Positions 1 to 8,702 of a stretch of DNA of 40,948 bases are shown in pieces (within the stretch, counting starts at the first letter, position 1; every line of letters starts with the position of its first letter). A program made the position numbers and the translations under genes. The notes beneath the pieces were generated by a model. That model did not search any database, was not told where the DNA came from, and saw nothing but the letters and a program-made list of their open reading frames with translations. Location of the stretch: NCBI RefSeq assembly GCF_022842375.1, contig NZ_JALHPR010000032.1:1-40948 (forward strand), given 5' to 3'. This DNA comes from Elioraea sp. (GTDB lineage Bacteria; Pseudomonadota; Alphaproteobacteria; Acetobacterales; Acetobacteraceae).

Positions 1-275
1 TGCGTCGACGGCGGTGACGCCGCGCCGGCAGCGGGGGGCGCTGCGGCTGGCGGGGGCGTCGGTGCCGCCCGGACAACCGGGGCAACGGGGGCGGGAGGGG
101 CCGGCGGGGGCGTGAGCACCCGCTTCTTCACCACCTCGACCTGGACCACCTTGCTTCGGCCATGGCTGAAGCTCTGGCGAACGGAGCCGCCATCGACAGT
201 CTTGCCGAGCTCAAGCCGCCCCCGGCTCAAGCTGAGCCTGCCCTTGGCCGCATCCTGCTCGTTGGTATCGCTCAT
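1..275 (-). CDS. infB: Translation initiation factor IF-2, N-terminal part (cut by window edge)
   Basis: IF-2 is the GTPase that places initiator fMet-tRNA on the 30S subunit. Only the first 91 codons are present and the gene runs off the left edge. The start is the ATG whose complement is at 273-275, with an AGGA about ten bases upstream. The protein begins MSDTNEQDAAKGRLSLSRG and continues LELGKTVDGGSVRQSFSHGR and then KVVQVEVVKKR. This is the conserved N-terminal block of alphaproteobacterial IF-2. A Pro/Ala-rich linker typical of this region follows and is cut. The GTPase domain lies outside the window. It is the last visible gene of the rimP-nusA-ylxR-infB operon, 42 bp after ylxR. The assignment rests on the N-terminal motif and gene order. 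Confidence 0.9.
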   Translation of the reverse strand, partial: MSDTNEQDAAKGRLSLSRGRLELGKTVDGGSVRQSFSHGRSKVVQVEVVKKRVLTPPPAPPAPVAPVVRAAPTPPPAAAPPAAGAASPPST

Positions 276-317
276 GCGTTCAGCCGGTCCTGTCCAGAAA
301 TCCTGAGGCCAGAAGCC

Positions 318-998
318 TCAGGAAGCGTCATTCGGTTCATCAGTCACGCCGGCGTGGGTGCTGTTGCCCCCGGGGCCGGCCGCGGCATCATTGCCGCGCA
401 TTCCAGCAAGCCGGGCCGCTTCGACCTTGACGGCCTCGGCGAGCCGACCAGGCGCGAGCGCCACATGCACGACATGCTCGCGCCCAAAGGCAGCCCCAAG
501 TGCCGCCGCATCGAGCGGTGCCACGGCCGGCACGGACGATCCGGCCAAAAGCTTGCGCCGCCCATCGGCCGCACCGTCCTGCGCCATCACGACCAACGCA
601 GCACGGCCGCCTGCAACCCATTCGCGGGCCTTGACGAAGCCGCCGACGGCCTGGCCCGCGCGGCGCGCCAGCCCCAGCGTATCGGCCACCCGACGCTCGA
701 GCCCCGCAACGATCGCGGCCGCAAGACCATCAGGCACCCGCGCCTCGGCCTTCGCAGCGCGCGAGAACAGCCGCTTGGCGCGCGCCTCTTCTAGCACAGC
801 GGCCTTGGCGCTCAACCACATTCCCCGGCCGGGCAGCCGTGCGCCAAGGTCAGGCACCACCGTGCCGTCAGGTCCGAGGACGAAGCGGATCATCGCTTCC
901 TTCGGCTGGACCATGCGGGTGACAAGGCAACGGCGCAGTGGCCCGCCGACATCGCCGTCGTCGGGTCCCGCCACCTCGACCATCGCCGCGTTCAGCAT
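318..998 (-). CDS. ylxR: YlxR (DUF448) / L7Ae-like two-domain RNA-binding protein
   Basis: Predicted 226-aa nucleic-acid-binding protein. The first part carries the YlxR/DUF448 signature ([19 protein letters not shown], then GRGMWLS and AKRLFSRA). The second part resembles an L7Ae/L30e-like domain ([20 protein letters not shown], then [10 protein letters not shown]). This fusion is common in alphaproteobacteria; Gram-positives usually encode the two as separate genes, ylxR and ylxQ. The C-terminal 25 or so residues are Gly/Asn-rich and probably disordered. I chose the ATG at 998, 13 bp past the nusA stop, with GAGG eleven bases upstream. A longer reading frame to 1073 would run into nusA, and an internal ATG at 983 is possible. 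YlxR-type proteins are linked to RNase P and transcription; a precise role here is not shown. Confidence 0.9.
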   Translation of the reverse strand: MLNAAMVEVAGPDDGDVGGPLRRCLVTRMVQPKEAMIRFVLGPDGTVVPDLGARLPGRGMWLSAKAAVLEEARAKRLFSRAAKAEARVPDGLAAAIVAGLERRVADTLGLARRAGQAVGGFVKAREWVAGGRAALVVMAQDGAADGRRKLLAGSSVPAVAPLDAAALGAAFGREHVVHVALAPGRLAEAVKVEAARLAGMRGNDAAAGPGGNSTHAGVTDEPNDAS

Positions 999-1011
999 CG
1001 GCTGCGTGGCC

Positions 1012-2595
1012 TCAGCCCTCCTCGCGTGCCTTCGTCTCAGCATCAGCCGGCGTATCGTCAGCCGCGGCGTCATCCGCCGGTGCCGCCGCCTCGCCTTCGC
1101 CCTCGAACCAGTGCGCGCGCGCGGCCATGATCACGGCGTTGGCCGTTTCCTCGTCGAGCGAGTCGGGCCCGAGGATCTCGATCAGCTCGTCGGACGCAAG
1201 GTCGGCCAGGTCGTCGAGCGACTTCACGCCCTTCTCGCCAAGCTTGACCAGCATGGCGGGGTTGAACGTCTCGATGCCCGCGATCTCCTCGCTCACGCCA
1301 AGCTCCTGGAACTGCGCGGTCAGCCGCGCGTCGCGGTCGGTGATGAAGGCCTCGGCGCGGCGCTTCAGCTCGGCAGCGATCGCCTCGTCGAAGCCCTCGA
1401 TCTCGGCGAGCTCGTCATGCGGCACGAGCACCATCTCCTCGATCGTGGTGAAGCCTTCCGTCACGAGCAGGCCCGCGATCACGTCATCGACATCGAGCGC
1501 CTCGACGAACAGCGCGGACCGCCGGCGGAATTCGTCCTGGCGCCGCTCGCTCTCCTCCGCCTCGGTCATGATGTCAATGTCCCAGCGCGTCAGCTGGCTG
1601 GCGAGCCGCACGTTCTGGCCGCGCCGGCCAATGGCGAGCGAGAGCTGGTCATCGGGCACCACCACCTCGATGCGCCTGCCGTCCTCGTCGAGCACCACCT
1701 TGCTCACCTCGGCCGGGGCGAGCGCGTTCACCACGAAGGTGGCCGGGTCGGACGACCAGGGGATGATGTCGATCTTCTCGCCCTGGATCTCCTGCACCAC
1801 GGCCTGCACGCGCGAACCACGCATGCCGACGCAGGCACCGACGGGGTCGATCGAGCTGTCATGGCTCAGCACGGCCATTTTCGCGCGCGAGCCGGGGTCG
1901 CGCGCGACCGCCTTGATCTCGATGATGCCGTCATAGATCTCGGGCACTTCCTGCGCGAACAGGCGCGCGACGAAGTTCGGGTGGGTGCGCGACAGGAATA
2001 TCTGGGGCCCGCGCATCTCCTCGCGCACGTCATAGATGTAGGCGCGCACACGGTCGCCGTTGCGGAAGCTCTCGCGCGGGATCAGCTCGTCGCGGCGCAG
2101 CAGCGCCTCCGCCCGGCCGAGATCGACCATGAGGTTGCCGTACTCGGTGCGCTTGACGATGCCGTTGACGATCTCGCCGACGCGGTCCTTGTACTCGTTG
2201 AACTGGCGCTTGCGCTCATACTCGCGCACGCGCTGCACGATCACCTGCTTGGCGGTCTGCGCCGCGATCCGGCCGAAATCGATCGGCGGCAGCGGGTCGA
2301 TGATGAACTCGCCGACGGTGGTGCCAGGCTTCACCTTCTGGGCGAGGGTGAGCGGCATCTGCGTCGCCTCGTTCTCCACGGTCTCGACCACCTCGGTCCA
2401 GCGCGAGAGCTTCACCTCGCCGGTTTTCCGATCGATGATCGCGCGGATGTCCTTCTCGTGGCCGTACTTGGCGCGGCCTGCCTTCTGGATGGCCTGCTCC
2501 ATCGCCTCGAGCACCTCGTCACGGTCGATCGACTTCTCGCGCGCGACGGCATCGGCGACCTGGAGAAGCTCTGGCCTGGCGATGGCGATGTCCAT
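1012..2595 (-). CDS. nusA: Transcription termination/antitermination factor NusA
   Basis: A 527-aa RNA-polymerase-binding factor that modulates pausing, termination and antitermination. Domain order is normal. The N-terminal polymerase-binding domain starts [20 protein letters not shown]. An S1 domain follows around residues 130-205 ([20 protein letters not shown]). Two KH domains follow ([19 protein letters not shown], then [18 protein letters not shown]). Two C-terminal helix-hairpin-helix-like acidic repeats come last ([15 protein letters not shown] and [20 protein letters not shown]), as in proteobacterial NusA. The tail is acidic and Ala-rich. Length is normal for alphaproteobacteria. 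It follows rimP by 36 bp and precedes ylxR, the standard order. The terminator-like hairpin in the operon leader would be an obvious target for NusA feedback, which is an inference. Confidence 0.98.
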   Translation of the reverse strand: MDIAIARPELLQVADAVAREKSIDRDEVLEAMEQAIQKAGRAKYGHEKDIRAIIDRKTGEVKLSRWTEVVETVENEATQMPLTLAQKVKPGTTVGEFIIDPLPPIDFGRIAAQTAKQVIVQRVREYERKRQFNEYKDRVGEIVNGIVKRTEYGNLMVDLGRAEALLRRDELIPRESFRNGDRVRAYIYDVREEMRGPQIFLSRTHPNFVARLFAQEVPEIYDGIIEIKAVARDPGSRAKMAVLSHDSSIDPVGACVGMRGSRVQAVVQEIQGEKIDIIPWSSDPATFVVNALAPAEVSKVVLDEDGRRIEVVVPDDQLSLAIGRRGQNVRLASQLTRWDIDIMTEAEESERRQDEFRRRSALFVEALDVDDVIAGLLVTEGFTTIEEMVLVPHDELAEIEGFDEAIAAELKRRAEAFITDRDARLTAQFQELGVSEEIAGIETFNPAMLVKLGEKGVKSLDDLADLASDELIEILGPDSLDEETANAVIMAARAHWFEGEGEAAAPADDAAADDTPADAETKAREEG

Positions 2596-2631
2596 GGGGG
2601 CTGTCCTCGTCGTCTTCTTCTGGTGTTGGGA

Positions 2632-3177
2632 TCAGTTCTTCGGCTGACCGGGCCGCGCGGCCTCGATCAGCGCATCGGTGAGCACGAGGCGGGCGGAGCG
2701 AATGGCGTCGAGCGGCAGCGCGACCTCGGCGCCGTCATCGAGCCTGAGCTTGCCGGCCCGCCCCTCAAGGCCGAGCACGGTGCCGGTGAAGCGCTTCCGC
2801 CCGTCCTGCGGGATGGCCATCTCGACGCGGGCGAGGTGGCCGGCCCAGCGGGCCCAGTCCTTCGCGCGCGTCAACGGCCTGTCGATGCCGGGGGAGCTGA
2901 CCTCGAGCTGGTAGGCCGCCTTGATCGGGTCCTCGACATCGAGGATGGCCGAGACGGACCGGCTGATCGCCTCGCAATCGTCGACGGAGATGGGGGCCTC
3001 GTCCGCCCTGTCGGCCATGACCTGGAGCGTGGGGCGTTCCTTGCCCGACAGGCGCACGCGCACGATCTCGTAGCCCATGGCGAGGATCGCGGGCGCGATG
3101 AGCGCCAGCACGCGCGCCTCGACGCCCTCGTGGCGCGGCAGTGTGTCGGACAGGTCTGTCGTCTCGGCCTCGGCCAA
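2632..3177 (-). CDS. rimP: Ribosome maturation factor RimP
   Basis: RimP assists maturation of the 30S subunit. The conserved core is clear: [20 protein letters not shown], then [18 protein letters not shown] and [20 protein letters not shown], followed by the C-terminal SH3-like domain ([20 protein letters not shown]). The start is uncertain because no ATG or GTG lies in frame just before the core. I use TTG at 3177, giving 181 aa. It sits only three bases after the T-run of a terminator-like hairpin and has no Shine-Dalgarno sequence. A CTG at 3153 is the alternative. The reading frame stays open far upstream, to 4470, but that part is the antisense of another gene. First gene of the rimP-nusA-ylxR-infB operon. 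Confidence 0.93.
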   Translation of the reverse strand: MAEAETTDLSDTLPRHEGVEARVLALIAPAILAMGYEIVRVRLSGKERPTLQVMADRADEAPISVDDCEAISRSVSAILDVEDPIKAAYQLEVSSPGIDRPLTRAKDWARWAGHLARVEMAIPQDGRKRFTGTVLGLEGRAGKLRLDDGAEVALPLDAIRSARLVLTDALIEAARPGQPKN

Positions 3178-3180
3178 AGC

Positions 3181-3206
3181 AAAAAAGGCGGCCCGCGAAG
3201 GCCACC
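3181..3206 (-). terminator. Terminator-like hairpin in the rimP leader (possible attenuator)
   Basis: Read on the minus strand: stem arm GGTGGCC (3206-3200), loop TTCGCG, arm GGCCGCC (3193-3187), then six T (3186-3181). Seven pairs with one G-T wobble followed by a U-run is the form of an intrinsic terminator. No minus-strand gene lies upstream for it to end, since the next gene is divergent. It lies between the predicted promoter and rimP, so it would act as an attenuator in a leader of roughly 50 nt. That role is inferred. Confidence 0.6.
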
Positions 3207-3238
3207 CCCCATCAGCGTGGAAGATGTGTGATGGAAGG

Positions 3239-3267
3239 GTGATACGCCCGGGGCCGGGGGATTGCAA
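3239..3267 (-). promoter_or_regulatory. Predicted sigma70-type promoter of the rimP-nusA operon
   Basis: Minus-strand -35 TTGCAA (3267-3262), 17-bp spacer, -10 TATCAC (3244-3239). Each box matches the consensus at four of six positions with ideal spacing. It is the only good pair seen between the divergent genes. The -35 box is the copy of TTGCAA in the tandem-repeat unit nearest rimP. Confidence 0.5.
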
Positions 3268-3314
3268 GGCCGGGGATTGCAAGGCCGGGGATTGCAAGGC
3301 CGGGGATTGCGAGG
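3251..3314. repeat. 15-bp tandem repeat, three full copies plus partial ends
   Basis: The unit ATTGCAAGGCCGGGG occurs at 3261-3275, 3276-3290 and 3291-3305. It is flanked by GGGCCGGGGG on one side and a degenerate ATTGCGAGG on the other. It lies in the divergent intergenic region. Every full unit contains the palindrome TTGCAA, which serves as a -35-like box, so copy number changes would move or multiply -35 elements upstream of the rimP-nusA operon. Confidence 0.9.
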
Positions 3315-3387
3315 GGCGGCTGCCATGGGCGCGGTGCGGCAAGGGTGGCTGGCGTCGGCGCCCCCGCGCCACCACACTGGGCGCATC

Positions 3388-4461
3388 ATGACGCTCGCCG
3401 TGCTCATCATCGGCCTCGCCCTCGTCGCCGTCACCGCGCTGTCGCGGGTGCGCAGCGCGCGGTGGTGGATCCGCGCGGCGGATTTTCCGCGCGCGCAGAT
3501 CGCGGTCGGGCTGGTGCTCACGCTCGCCGCCTTTGCCCCCTATGCAAGCAGCTCCAGCATCGCCGACATCGGCTTCGCGCTCGCGCTCATCGCAGCCCTC
3601 GGCTACCAACTCTCGCGCATCTGGCCCTACACGCCCATCGCGCCCCGCCAGGTGCTGCCCGCCACGCCGGGCGATGACGGGCGCACGATCCGAATCCTGA
3701 TCTGGAACGTGCTGATGCAGAACCGCGAGGCGCGCGCGTTCCTCGACCTCGTGCACGCCCAAAGCCCCGACGTGATCCTCCTGCTCGAAACCGACGCGTG
3801 GTGGGACGAGGCCCTGCGCGGCCTCGACGGCGCCTACGCCCACGCCATCCGTCACCCGCTCGAGAACGAGTACGGGCTGCACCTGTTCTCCAGGCTCGGC
3901 CTCATCGCGCCCCAGTTGGAGTTCCTCGTCGAGCCGGACATTCCCTCGGTGCGGGCCGGCGTGCGCCTGCGCTCGGGCGACGTGATCGTGTTCCACGGGC
4001 TGCATCCGCGCCCCCCGCTGCCGCAGCAGGATGCCGAGCCGCGCGACGCCGAGATCCTGATGGTCGGGCGCCAGGTGAAGCCGCACGCGGCGTGCACCAT
4101 CGTCGCCGGCGACCTGAACGACGTCGCCTGGTCCGACACGACGCGGCTGTTCCAGCGGCTGAGCGGCATGCTCGACCCGCGGCGCGGGCGCGGGTTGTTC
4201 AACACGTTCCACGCCGGATACCCGCTGCTGCGCTGGCCGCTCGACCATGTGTTCCACGGCGCGGGCTTCACGCTCGTGGGGCTGCGGCGCCTGCCGCGCA
4301 CGGGGTCGGATCATTTCCCGGTGCTGGTCGACCTGAAATACACCCCCGAGGACGCCGGGCGCCACGAGACCGAGCAGGCCGACCGGCAGGACCAAGCCGA
4401 GGCGCAGGAACGCATCGTCGAGGGGCTGGATGCGGCGACAAGGCGCAACGGGAGCCCGTAA
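3388..4461 (+). CDS. Endonuclease/exonuclease/phosphatase (EEP) family membrane protein
   Basis: A 357-aa protein with an N-terminal membrane part: hydrophobic helices at about residues 1-20, 35-55 and 58-75. A cytoplasmic or periplasmic EEP-fold domain follows. EEP signatures are [12 protein letters not shown] (metal-binding N), [12 protein letters not shown] (catalytic E), [13 protein letters not shown] (the GDxND-type motif) and [11 protein letters not shown] (the terminal SDH). This architecture is common in proteobacterial proteins of unknown substrate. A charged tail of about 35 residues, rich in E, D, Q and R, follows. The ATG at 3388 is chosen because it begins the first membrane helix; longer in-frame starts run through the tandem repeat. 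No Shine-Dalgarno sequence is seen. Divergent from rimP. Phosphodiesterase or nuclease activity is likely, substrate unknown. Confidence 0.85.
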   Translation: MTLAVLIIGLALVAVTALSRVRSARWWIRAADFPRAQIAVGLVLTLAAFAPYASSSSIADIGFALALIAALGYQLSRIWPYTPIAPRQVLPATPGDDGRTIRILIWNVLMQNREARAFLDLVHAQSPDVILLLETDAWWDEALRGLDGAYAHAIRHPLENEYGLHLFSRLGLIAPQLEFLVEPDIPSVRAGVRLRSGDVIVFHGLHPRPPLPQQDAEPRDAEILMVGRQVKPHAACTIVAGDLNDVAWSDTTRLFQRLSGMLDPRRGRGLFNTFHAGYPLLRWPLDHVFHGAGFTLVGLRRLPRTGSDHFPVLVDLKYTPEDAGRHETEQADRQDQAEAQERIVEGLDAATRRNGSP

Positions 4462-4513
4462 GCGCAGCACGCGACTGTCGCGCTGCCACGCGGCCTATGC
4501 TATCGGCCCCCGC

Positions 4514-5164
4514 ATGTCGCTCAAAGCCGCCATCATCCCCGTCACGCCGCTCCAACAGAACTGCGCGCTCCTCTGGGACAGCGAGACCATGGAAGGTGCC
4601 GTCATCGACCCAGGCGGCGATGCCGAGTGGATCGCCGAGCGCGTCGCCGAGCACCAGGTGAAGGTGGCCCACATCCTGCTCACCCACGGGCATATCGACC
4701 ATGCGTCGGGCGCGTCGCTGCTCAAGCGCCTGCTCGGCGGCGTGCCCATCGTCGGGCCCGGGATCGAGGACAAGTTCCTGCTCGATGACCTGCCGAACTC
4801 AGGCCCGCGCTTCGGCATCCTCGACGCCGAGGCCGTCACGCCCGACCGCTGGCTCACCGACGGCGAGACGGTGACGATCGCCGGCAGGCCATTCGCCGTC
4901 ATCCACTGCCCGGGCCACACGCCGGGGCACATGGTGTTCGTCGATGCGCCCGGCAAAGTGGCGATCGTGGGTGACGTGCTGTTCCGCGGCTCGGTCGGCC
5001 GCACCGACTTCCCCTATGGCGACGGGCGCGCGCTCGTCACCGCCATCCGCACCAGGCTGTTCCCGTTGGGCGATGACATCGCCTTCCTCTGCGGCCACGG
5101 CCCAGGCTCAAGCTTCGGCATAGAGCGGCGGACCAACCCCTACGCCGGAGACGGGGCGGCCTAA
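4514..5164 (+). CDS. Metallo-beta-lactamase-fold hydrolase, glyoxalase II-like (YcbL type)
   Basis: A 216-aa zinc hydrolase with the full set of metal ligands: HTHGHIDHASG (the HxHxDH motif), HCPGHTPGHMVF, a GDVLFRGSVGRTDFP block with the bridging Asp, and a C-terminal CGHGP. GSVGRTDFP is characteristic of the short YcbL/GloB-like subfamily rather than full-length glyoxalase II. The true gloB is a separate gene at 7920. Natural substrates of YcbL-type enzymes are thioesters such as hydroxyacylglutathione; this is family knowledge. The start ATG at 4514 begins the conserved strand KAAIIPVTPLQQNC. There is a 52-bp gap after the EEP gene, so the two may be co-transcribed. Confidence 0.9.
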   Translation: MSLKAAIIPVTPLQQNCALLWDSETMEGAVIDPGGDAEWIAERVAEHQVKVAHILLTHGHIDHASGASLLKRLLGGVPIVGPGIEDKFLLDDLPNSGPRFGILDAEAVTPDRWLTDGETVTIAGRPFAVIHCPGHTPGHMVFVDAPGKVAIVGDVLFRGSVGRTDFPYGDGRALVTAIRTRLFPLGDDIAFLCGHGPGSSFGIERRTNPYAGDGAA

Positions 5165-5300
5165 GCGCGCAGACCAAGCGCGCGGAGAGACCGTTCGGGA
5201 GGTCGCTGCCGTGAGTCGGATGGCAAGGGTCGCGAGAACCGGAGCGGAGCGGCCTGATGGGCCGTGAGCACCGGAAGCGCAGCGACCCGCAGCCAGACGG

Positions 5301-5321
5301 CCCCAAGAGAGCTCTTTGGGG
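5301..5321. terminator. Inverted repeat between convergent genes, possible terminator
   Basis: CCCCAA and TTGGGG arms enclose the palindrome AGAGCTCT. It lies between the ends of the MBL hydrolase (plus) and the dehydratase (minus). There is no T-run on either side, so it is at best a weak bidirectional terminator. The rest of 5165-5344 holds no ORF I would support. It contains a second loose inverted repeat with GGGTCGC and GCGACCC arms. Confidence 0.35.
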
Positions 5322-5344
5322 CAGTAGAGCTCACGAATGGTCTC

Positions 5345-7087
5345 TCAGTAGATATCCGGCTCGGGCGTCGCCTCCGTCCCTTCCAGGAACCGCACGTCGC
5401 AGCCCTCGTCGGCCTGCGTCACGTTGTCGATGTAGAGCTTCGTCCACCCGCGCGCATAGCGTGGCGGCGCCGGCTGCCAGGCCGCACGGCGTCGTTCCAT
5501 CTCCGCATCGTCCACCAGCAGGTCGAGGCGGCGGTTCGGCACGTCGAGGCTGATCAGGTCGCCGTCGCGCACCAGCGCAAGCGGGCCGCCGACGGCGCTT
5601 TCGGGGGCCACGTGCAGCACGCAGGTGCCGTAGCTCGTGCCCGACATCCGCGCATCGGAAATGCGCACCATGTCGCGCACGCCTTTCTCGAGCAGCTTCT
5701 TCGGCAGCGGCAGCATGCCCCACTCCGGGAACCCCGGCGCGCCCCTCGGCCCGCCCTGTTTCAGCACGAGAACGCTCGCGGCCGTCACGTCGAGTGCGGG
5801 ATCGTCCAGCCGCTTCTTGAGGTCGGCGTAGTTCTCGAACACCACCGCCGGGCCGGTGTGCACAAGCAGCGCCGGGTCGGCCGCGGCGGTCTTGATCACC
5901 GCCCCGTTCGGCGCGAGGGAACCGCGCAGCATCGCCATGCCGCTTTCCGGCTGGAGCGGGTTGTCGAGCGGGCGGATGACGCGGTCGTCGAACACCTCGG
6001 CGCCGGCGATGTCATCGCCGAGCGTCGATCCCGTGATCGTCCTCGCGGCGAGGTCGAGGAACGGCGCGATGCGGCCGAGGAAGGCGCGCGATCCGCCGGC
6101 GTAATGGAAATCCTCCATCAGGAACGTATCGCCGTTGGGGCGCAGGTCGGCGATGAGCGGAACGCGGCGGGCGATCGCGTCGAACCGTTCCAGGTCAAGA
6201 ACGAGCCCTGCGCGCCTGGCCATCGCGATGAGGTGCGGAATGGCGTTGGTCGAGCCGCCGAAGGCCATGGCCGCTGCCACCGCATTGTCGATGCTGCCCT
6301 GGGTGAGCAGGCGCGCGGGCGTCAGGTCCTCCCACACCATCTCGACGATCCGCCGCCCCGTCGCGGTCGCCATGCGCGGGTGGGCCGCATCGGCGGCGGG
6401 GATGGAGGAGGCGCCAGGCAGCGTGAAGCCCAGCGCCTCGACCGCGAGCATCATCGTCGCTGCCGTGCCGGCCGTCATGCACGTGCCGAAGCTCCGCGCG
6501 ATGCCGCCCTCCATGTCCTTCCATTGCGCCGGCGTGATGTTTCCAGCACGCAGCTCGGCATGGTATTTCCACACGTCGGAGCCTGAGCCGAGGGTGTTGC
6601 CGCGCCAGGCGCCGCGCAGCATCGGGCCGGCGGGAACGAAGGCGAAGGGAAGCCCCGCGCTGATGGCCCCCATCACGAGGGCAGGCGGGGTCTTGTCGCA
6701 GCCGCCGAGCAGCACGAGGCCGTCACACGGCTGGCTGCGCGCGAGTTCTTCCGTCTCCATCGCGAGAAGGTTGCGATAAAGCATCGAGCTCGGCTTCATG
6801 TACTGTTCGGTCACCGGGTGGGCGGGAAGCTCCACCGGAAATCCACCGGCCTGCAGCACGCCGCGCTTGACCTCCTCCGCCCGGGTGCGGAAGTGGATGT
6901 GGCAGGGGCTGAGCTCCGACCACGTGTTGATGATGCCGATCACGGGGCGGCCGCGGAAATCCTCCTCCGACAGGCCCATCTGCAACAGCCGCGAGCGATG
7001 GCCGAAGCTGCGCAGGTCATCGACGCCGAACCAGCGGTGGCTGCGCAGCTCGTGCGGCTGCTTGCGCCGCGTTGGTGCATCCCTCAT
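5345..7087 (-). CDS. IlvD/Edd-family dehydratase, probably a sugar-acid (L-arabinonate-like) dehydratase
   Basis: A 580-aa Fe-S dehydratase. The three cluster cysteines are visible in NTWSELSPC, LLGGCDKTPPALVMGA and FGTCMTAGTA. Further motifs are GGSTNAIPHLIAMA, the carbamylated-Lys-region match MLRGSLAPNGAVIK, and MVRISDARMSGTSYGTCVLH. The GIINTWSELSPC start and the SDARMSGT(S/A)YGT block resemble L-arabinonate and related aldonate dehydratases more than IlvD proper, which usually has other flanking residues. The expected reaction is aldonate to 2-keto-3-deoxyaldonate. The ATG at 7087 has GGGGAG ten bases upstream; a longer open frame is antisense noise inside the methyltransferase. No other sugar-acid gene is adjacent, although an SMP-30 lactonase lies at 16514. 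The substrate is an inference. Confidence 0.85.
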   Translation of the reverse strand: MRDAPTRRKQPHELRSHRWFGVDDLRSFGHRSRLLQMGLSEEDFRGRPVIGIINTWSELSPCHIHFRTRAEEVKRGVLQAGGFPVELPAHPVTEQYMKPSSMLYRNLLAMETEELARSQPCDGLVLLGGCDKTPPALVMGAISAGLPFAFVPAGPMLRGAWRGNTLGSGSDVWKYHAELRAGNITPAQWKDMEGGIARSFGTCMTAGTAATMMLAVEALGFTLPGASSIPAADAAHPRMATATGRRIVEMVWEDLTPARLLTQGSIDNAVAAAMAFGGSTNAIPHLIAMARRAGLVLDLERFDAIARRVPLIADLRPNGDTFLMEDFHYAGGSRAFLGRIAPFLDLAARTITGSTLGDDIAGAEVFDDRVIRPLDNPLQPESGMAMLRGSLAPNGAVIKTAAADPALLVHTGPAVVFENYADLKKRLDDPALDVTAASVLVLKQGGPRGAPGFPEWGMLPLPKKLLEKGVRDMVRISDARMSGTSYGTCVLHVAPESAVGGPLALVRDGDLISLDVPNRRLDLLVDDAEMERRRAAWQPAPPRYARGWTKLYIDNVTQADEGCDVRFLEGTEATPEPDIY

Positions 7088-7140
7088 CAGGCGTTTCTCC
7101 CCAGTTCCCACCACCTGATGTATCACACCTGCTGTTGCTG

Positions 7141-7872
7141 TCAGCCCTCGGCGCCGACGACCATGCGACGGGCGGGAACTCCCTCGCCAGCCGGGATGGC
7201 CGCATACATGTCCTTGGTCGCCTCGATGATGACGACGCCGCCAAGCCGGGGGGCGAAGCGGCGGCCCGCACGCTCCCACGCGCCGGCGCCGCGGATCAGC
7301 CCGCGCCAGGGCAGCGGCGGGCAGAACAGCCCGACATCGTGGCGCACCACCCGCAGCATGACGGAGCCGAGCAGGCGGTTGAGCTGGCCCGGCGAATAGG
7401 GGTGGCCATGGCCGAACGGCGTGCTCTCGGCATAGGCCCACCAGCCGGTGCGGGAGGGGGCGACGATCAGCAGGTGCCCATCGTCCTTCAGCACGCGCCA
7501 GGCCTCGCGCAGCGCCCGCCGCGCGTTCTCGGCATGTTCGAGGGCGTGGATCATCAGCACGCGGTCAAAGCTGAGGTCGGGGAAGGGCAGCCTGTCCTCC
7601 TCCGCCACGGTGGCGAGGCCCGGGCGGTGGCGCGGCCAGCGCGCAGCGCCCATGCCGGCGTAGGTGCAGGCTGCCGTACGGTCATTGGCATCGCGCCAGA
7701 TGCGGAGATAGGGCATCGCGTAGCCAAGGCCGAGCAGGGACGCGCCCGGGGCGAGCGGCCAGAGGGCGGACAGCCTCGCCCGCAACGTTCGCGTCGCCAT
7801 CTGGCCGAGGGGGGTGGCGTAGAAGCGCCCGAGCTGGTCGATCTCGTGTCCGGTCACATGCATGAATGTCAT
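7141..7872 (-). CDS. SAM-dependent methyltransferase, class I
   Basis: A 243-aa protein with a Methyltransf_11-like core: motif I region LAPGASLLGLGYAMPYL, then EEDRLPFPDLSFDRVLMIHA, then LEHAENARRALREAWRVLKD and DGHLLIVAP. The glycine motif (LLGLGYAMP) is less canonical than the usual DxGxGxG, although this subfamily often has it. It is divergent from gloB, with 47 bp between them, an arrangement often seen in alphaproteobacteria. Its substrate is unknown. The start could be the ATG at 7872 or at 7863; neither has a clear ribosome site. It is followed on the same strand by the dehydratase after 53 bp. Confidence 0.85.
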   Translation of the reverse strand: MTFMHVTGHEIDQLGRFYATPLGQMATRTLRARLSALWPLAPGASLLGLGYAMPYLRIWRDANDRTAACTYAGMGAARWPRHRPGLATVAEEDRLPFPDLSFDRVLMIHALEHAENARRALREAWRVLKDDGHLLIVAPSRTGWWAYAESTPFGHGHPYSPGQLNRLLGSVMLRVVRHDVGLFCPPLPWRGLIRGAGAWERAGRRFAPRLGGVVIIEATKDMYAAIPAGEGVPARRMVVGAEG

Positions 7873-7919
7873 ACTAGCACGACGTTGGCCGCCCGCCCTG
7901 CCGGTGCTACTGATCGTTC

Positions 7920-8651
7920 ATGCAAGCGCTCGAACTCACCGCCATCCCCTGCCTGTCCGACAACTACGCCTGGCTGCTGCGGGACCCCGCCACCGGCACC
8001 GTCGCCATCGTCGATCCAGGCGAGGCGGAACCGGTGGAGAAGGTCCTCGCCGCCCGCGGCCACGGGCTCGACCTCATCCTGATCACCCACCACCACGGCG
8101 ACCATGTCGCCGGTGTCGCGGCGTTGAAGGCGGCCCATGGCGCCGCCGTGCTGGGCCCCGCCGCCGATTCGCACCGCCTGCCCGGCCTCGACCGTGGGTT
8201 GAAGGACGGTGATCGGATTGCCGTCGGGAACGCGACGGCTGTGGTGATCGACACGCCAGGCCATACGCGCGGGCACATCTCCTTCTACTTCGCCGGCGAT
8301 GCGCTGCTGCTCTGCGGCGACACGCTGTTCAGCCTCGGCTGCGGCCGGCTGCTCGAGGGCACGGCGGAGGAGATGTATGCCTCGCTCCGTCGGTTCGCGG
8401 TGCTGCCGCCCGACACGCGGGTTGCCTGCGGGCACGAGTACACGCTGTCCAACGGCCGCTTCGCGCTCTCGGTCGATCCTGGCAACGCGGCGCTGAAGGC
8501 ACGCATGGCGGAGGTCGAGGCCGATCGCGCCGCTGGCGTGCCGACGCTGCCCGCCCTGCTGGGCGACGAGATGGCCGCCAACCCCTTCCTCCGCGCCCCC
8601 GACGTCGCGACGCTCGCCAAGCTGCGCGCCGCGAAGGATGACTTCCGCTAG
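7920..8651 (+). CDS. gloB: Hydroxyacylglutathione hydrolase (glyoxalase II)
   Basis: A 243-aa binuclear zinc enzyme that hydrolyses S-lactoylglutathione to lactate and glutathione, the second step of methylglyoxal detoxification. It shows the opening LTAIPCLSDNYAWLL, the metal motif ITHHHGDHVAG, DTPGHTRGHISFYF, the GDTLFSLGCGRLLEGTAEEM block specific to glyoxalase II, and CGHEYTLSNGRFA. The C-terminal glutathione-binding segment (LLGDEMAANPFLRA) is present, and length matches the family. A GST-like gene follows, consistent with a glutathione-linked detoxification group. No Shine-Dalgarno sequence is seen before the ATG. Confidence 0.96.
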   Translation: MQALELTAIPCLSDNYAWLLRDPATGTVAIVDPGEAEPVEKVLAARGHGLDLILITHHHGDHVAGVAALKAAHGAAVLGPAADSHRLPGLDRGLKDGDRIAVGNATAVVIDTPGHTRGHISFYFAGDALLLCGDTLFSLGCGRLLEGTAEEMYASLRRFAVLPPDTRVACGHEYTLSNGRFALSVDPGNAALKARMAEVEADRAAGVPTLPALLGDEMAANPFLRAPDVATLAKLRAAKDDFR

Positions 8652-8702
8652 CCATCCGCGCCAATCAACCCCGCGCCAAGCAACAAGGAAACGCCACCGG
8701 TG

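Noticed and set aside
358-3231. A 957-codon open frame on the plus strand across nusA and rimP
   Set aside because: It is the antisense of clear genes (ylxR, nusA, rimP) and has no protein family features; such long antisense frames are expected at this GC content.
3178-4470. N-terminal extension of RimP by about 430 residues
   Set aside because: The extension is antisense to the EEP gene and crosses the tandem repeat and the terminator-like hairpin; only the last 180 residues match RimP.
5165-5344. Small gene or structured RNA between the MBL hydrolase and the dehydratase
   Set aside because: Only loose inverted repeats are present; no ORF with a ribosome site and no known RNA motif.
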